Source: Bacteroidetes bacterium UBA5697 (GTDB lineage: Bacteria; Bacteroidota; Bacteroidia; B-17B0; Aurantibacillaceae). Taken from it: 51,669 nucleotides of DNA. Position 1 is the stretch's first letter, and every line of letters begins with the position of its first letter. The notes beneath the pieces were generated by a model. The model did not search any database, was not told where the DNA came from, and worked only from the letters and a program-made list of their open reading frames with translations. A program made the position numbers and the translations under genes. The DNA lies in the NCBI GenBank assembly GCA_002420145.1, contig DIHL01000071.1, positions 1 through 51,669 on the forward strand, in the 5' to 3' direction. Positions 50,914 through 51,669 of the stretch are shown piece after piece.

Positions 50914-51624
50914 TCATAGGTAAATACCAAATACTGTAGGCTTTTTGAAAAATTCTGGAGCTGTACTTTTTTTCCAAGCAGAAATTGGTTTTACTTGTAT
51001 GCACTCATCACCTAAAGTAATATTAGTTGCCACTAATAAATGAGTAGTAGGTTGTAATGTTTTTAATAAATCTTCAAACACATTTCCGTTACGATAAGGA
51101 GTTTCTATAAAAAATTGCGCCTGTTTGAATTTTACACACATACTCTCTAACTCCCTGATACGCTTAGCTCTATCAACTTTATCAATTGGTAAATAACCAT
51201 TAAATGCAAAATTTTGTCCATTAAACCCACTAGCCATAATAGATAATACAATTGAACTTGGTCCAACTAATGGCACCACTTTAATTCCTTTTTTATGAGC
51301 TAGTTTAATAATCTCAGCACCGGGATCGGCAATACCAGGACAGCCAGCATCACTCATTAATCCCATATTATTTCCTTGTAATAATGGTTCTAAAAAAGAA
51401 ATTAATTCTTCTGTTTTTACGTGTTGATTAATTAAAGATAATTGAGCCCTGCTTATCTCTGGGTAAGCACAGTGTTTTAAAAATGCTCTAGCTTCCTTGG
51501 CATTTTCGGCTATAAAATAAGTGAGGGTTTTTACTAAATCAAAATTTCGTTTTGGTAAAACATCCTCCAGATTACACTCTCCTAATCCAACTGGTAATAA
51601 ATATAAAGTTCCGTATATAGACAT
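50914..51624 (-). CDS. RsmI-like SAM-dependent methyltransferase (tetrapyrrole methylase fold)
   Basis: 236 residues. The start GTLYLLPVGLGE is the first strand of the tetrapyrrole-methylase fold. MSDAGCPGIADPG is the diagnostic SAM-binding segment and VPLVGPSSIVLSIMASG follows. This is the RsmI (16S rRNA C1402 2'-O-methylase) superfamily; the Bacteroidota protein here is shorter than classic RsmI (about 280 residues), so the exact RNA target is unclear. It is transcribed in the same direction as the metalloprotease gene but 175 bp away from it. Confidence 0.85.
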   Translation of the reverse strand: MSIYGTLYLLPVGLGECNLEDVLPKRNFDLVKTLTYFIAENAKEARAFLKHCAYPEISRAQLSLINQHVKTEELISFLEPLLQGNNMGLMSDAGCPGIADPGAEIIKLAHKKGIKVVPLVGPSSIVLSIMASGFNGQNFAFNGYLPIDKVDRAKRIRELESMCVKFKQAQFFIETPYRNGNVFEDLLKTLQPTTHLLVATNITLGDECIQVKPISAWKKSTAPEFFKKPTVFGIYL

Positions 51625-51669
51625 AATTTATTTTAAATGAATATTTTTTTCAGAGTCAATGTATAACAC

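Overview
The window is a piece of a Bacteroidota chromosome. Evidence for this: A/T-rich DNA, many starts preceded by the Bacteroidota promoter pattern TTTG-N19/20-TAnnTTTG, a type IX secretion (T9SS) C-terminal sorting domain on a giant metalloprotease, an UpxY/NusG-like antiterminator beside a Wzz/Wzc tyrosine kinase, and OmpA-like barrels with thrombospondin type 3 and SPOR-like modules. I cannot name the genus. Order-level placement (Flavobacteriales-like or a related environmental lineage) is a guess.

Region 1 (1-15731, all minus strand) is a surface-polysaccharide locus. Read in the direction of transcription it has: a Wzc-type co-polymerase/tyrosine kinase with a (YG)n tail, an UpxY-like antiterminator, a WbpP-type epimerase, a repeat-rich gap, and a winged-helix/nucleotidyltransferase-like regulator with a large palindrome over its start codon. 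It continues with DUF2061, cysC, cysD and cysN (PAPS synthesis), a Wzm/Wzt-type ABC exporter, a sulfotransferase, two hexapeptide acyltransferases, a methyltransferase, a GT4 glycosyltransferase, an SDR epimerase, a GT2 remnant and a partial acyltransferase-like gene cut by the window edge. Together they suggest a sulfated, acylated and possibly methylated glycan exported by an ABC transporter, with dedicated PAPS supply.

Region 2 (15732-18471, plus strand) is divergent from region 1 across 104 bp. It encodes a 71-aa Pro/Cys-rich protein with a PID-CTERM-like sorting tail, a strong terminator, an exosortase-family transpeptidase with Cys/Arg/His catalytic residues, a small membrane partner and glyA. 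This compact exosortase/substrate locus is the best candidate for an under-described system.

Region 3 (18472-29375, minus) is envelope biology: a double-domain M16 peptidase, a TonB-receptor-like outer-membrane barrel, a small Lys/Ser/Thr-rich secreted protein, and three secreted or outer-membrane proteins that share a barrel/TSP3 architecture, SPOR-like C-termini or both. Region 4 (29505-33312, minus) is a phospholipid-head-group style operon: two CDP-alcohol phosphatidyltransferases, a CdsA-like cytidylyltransferase, a PlsC-like acyltransferase, an LA_2272-like repeat protein and a newly noted 54-aa membrane peptide just behind the promoter.

Region 5 (33423-45304) is mixed: an HTH protein, ispD, a PolX-like protein with an eroded polymerase site but intact PHP domain, a GH3-family protein, a secreted protein of uncertain family, aroK, kdsB, a DUF1571 protein with an embedded LysM-like segment, a prolyl oligopeptidase, an AlkD-like protein and a glucosaminidase/LysM protein. 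Region 6 (45305-51669) holds a 1789-aa M43-type metalloprotease with PKD, 13 tandem ~70-residue repeats and a T9SS tail, and an RsmI-like methyltransferase. Bases 51625-51669 hold nothing I can recognise. I saw no tRNA, rRNA, CRISPR array or insertion-sequence transposase.
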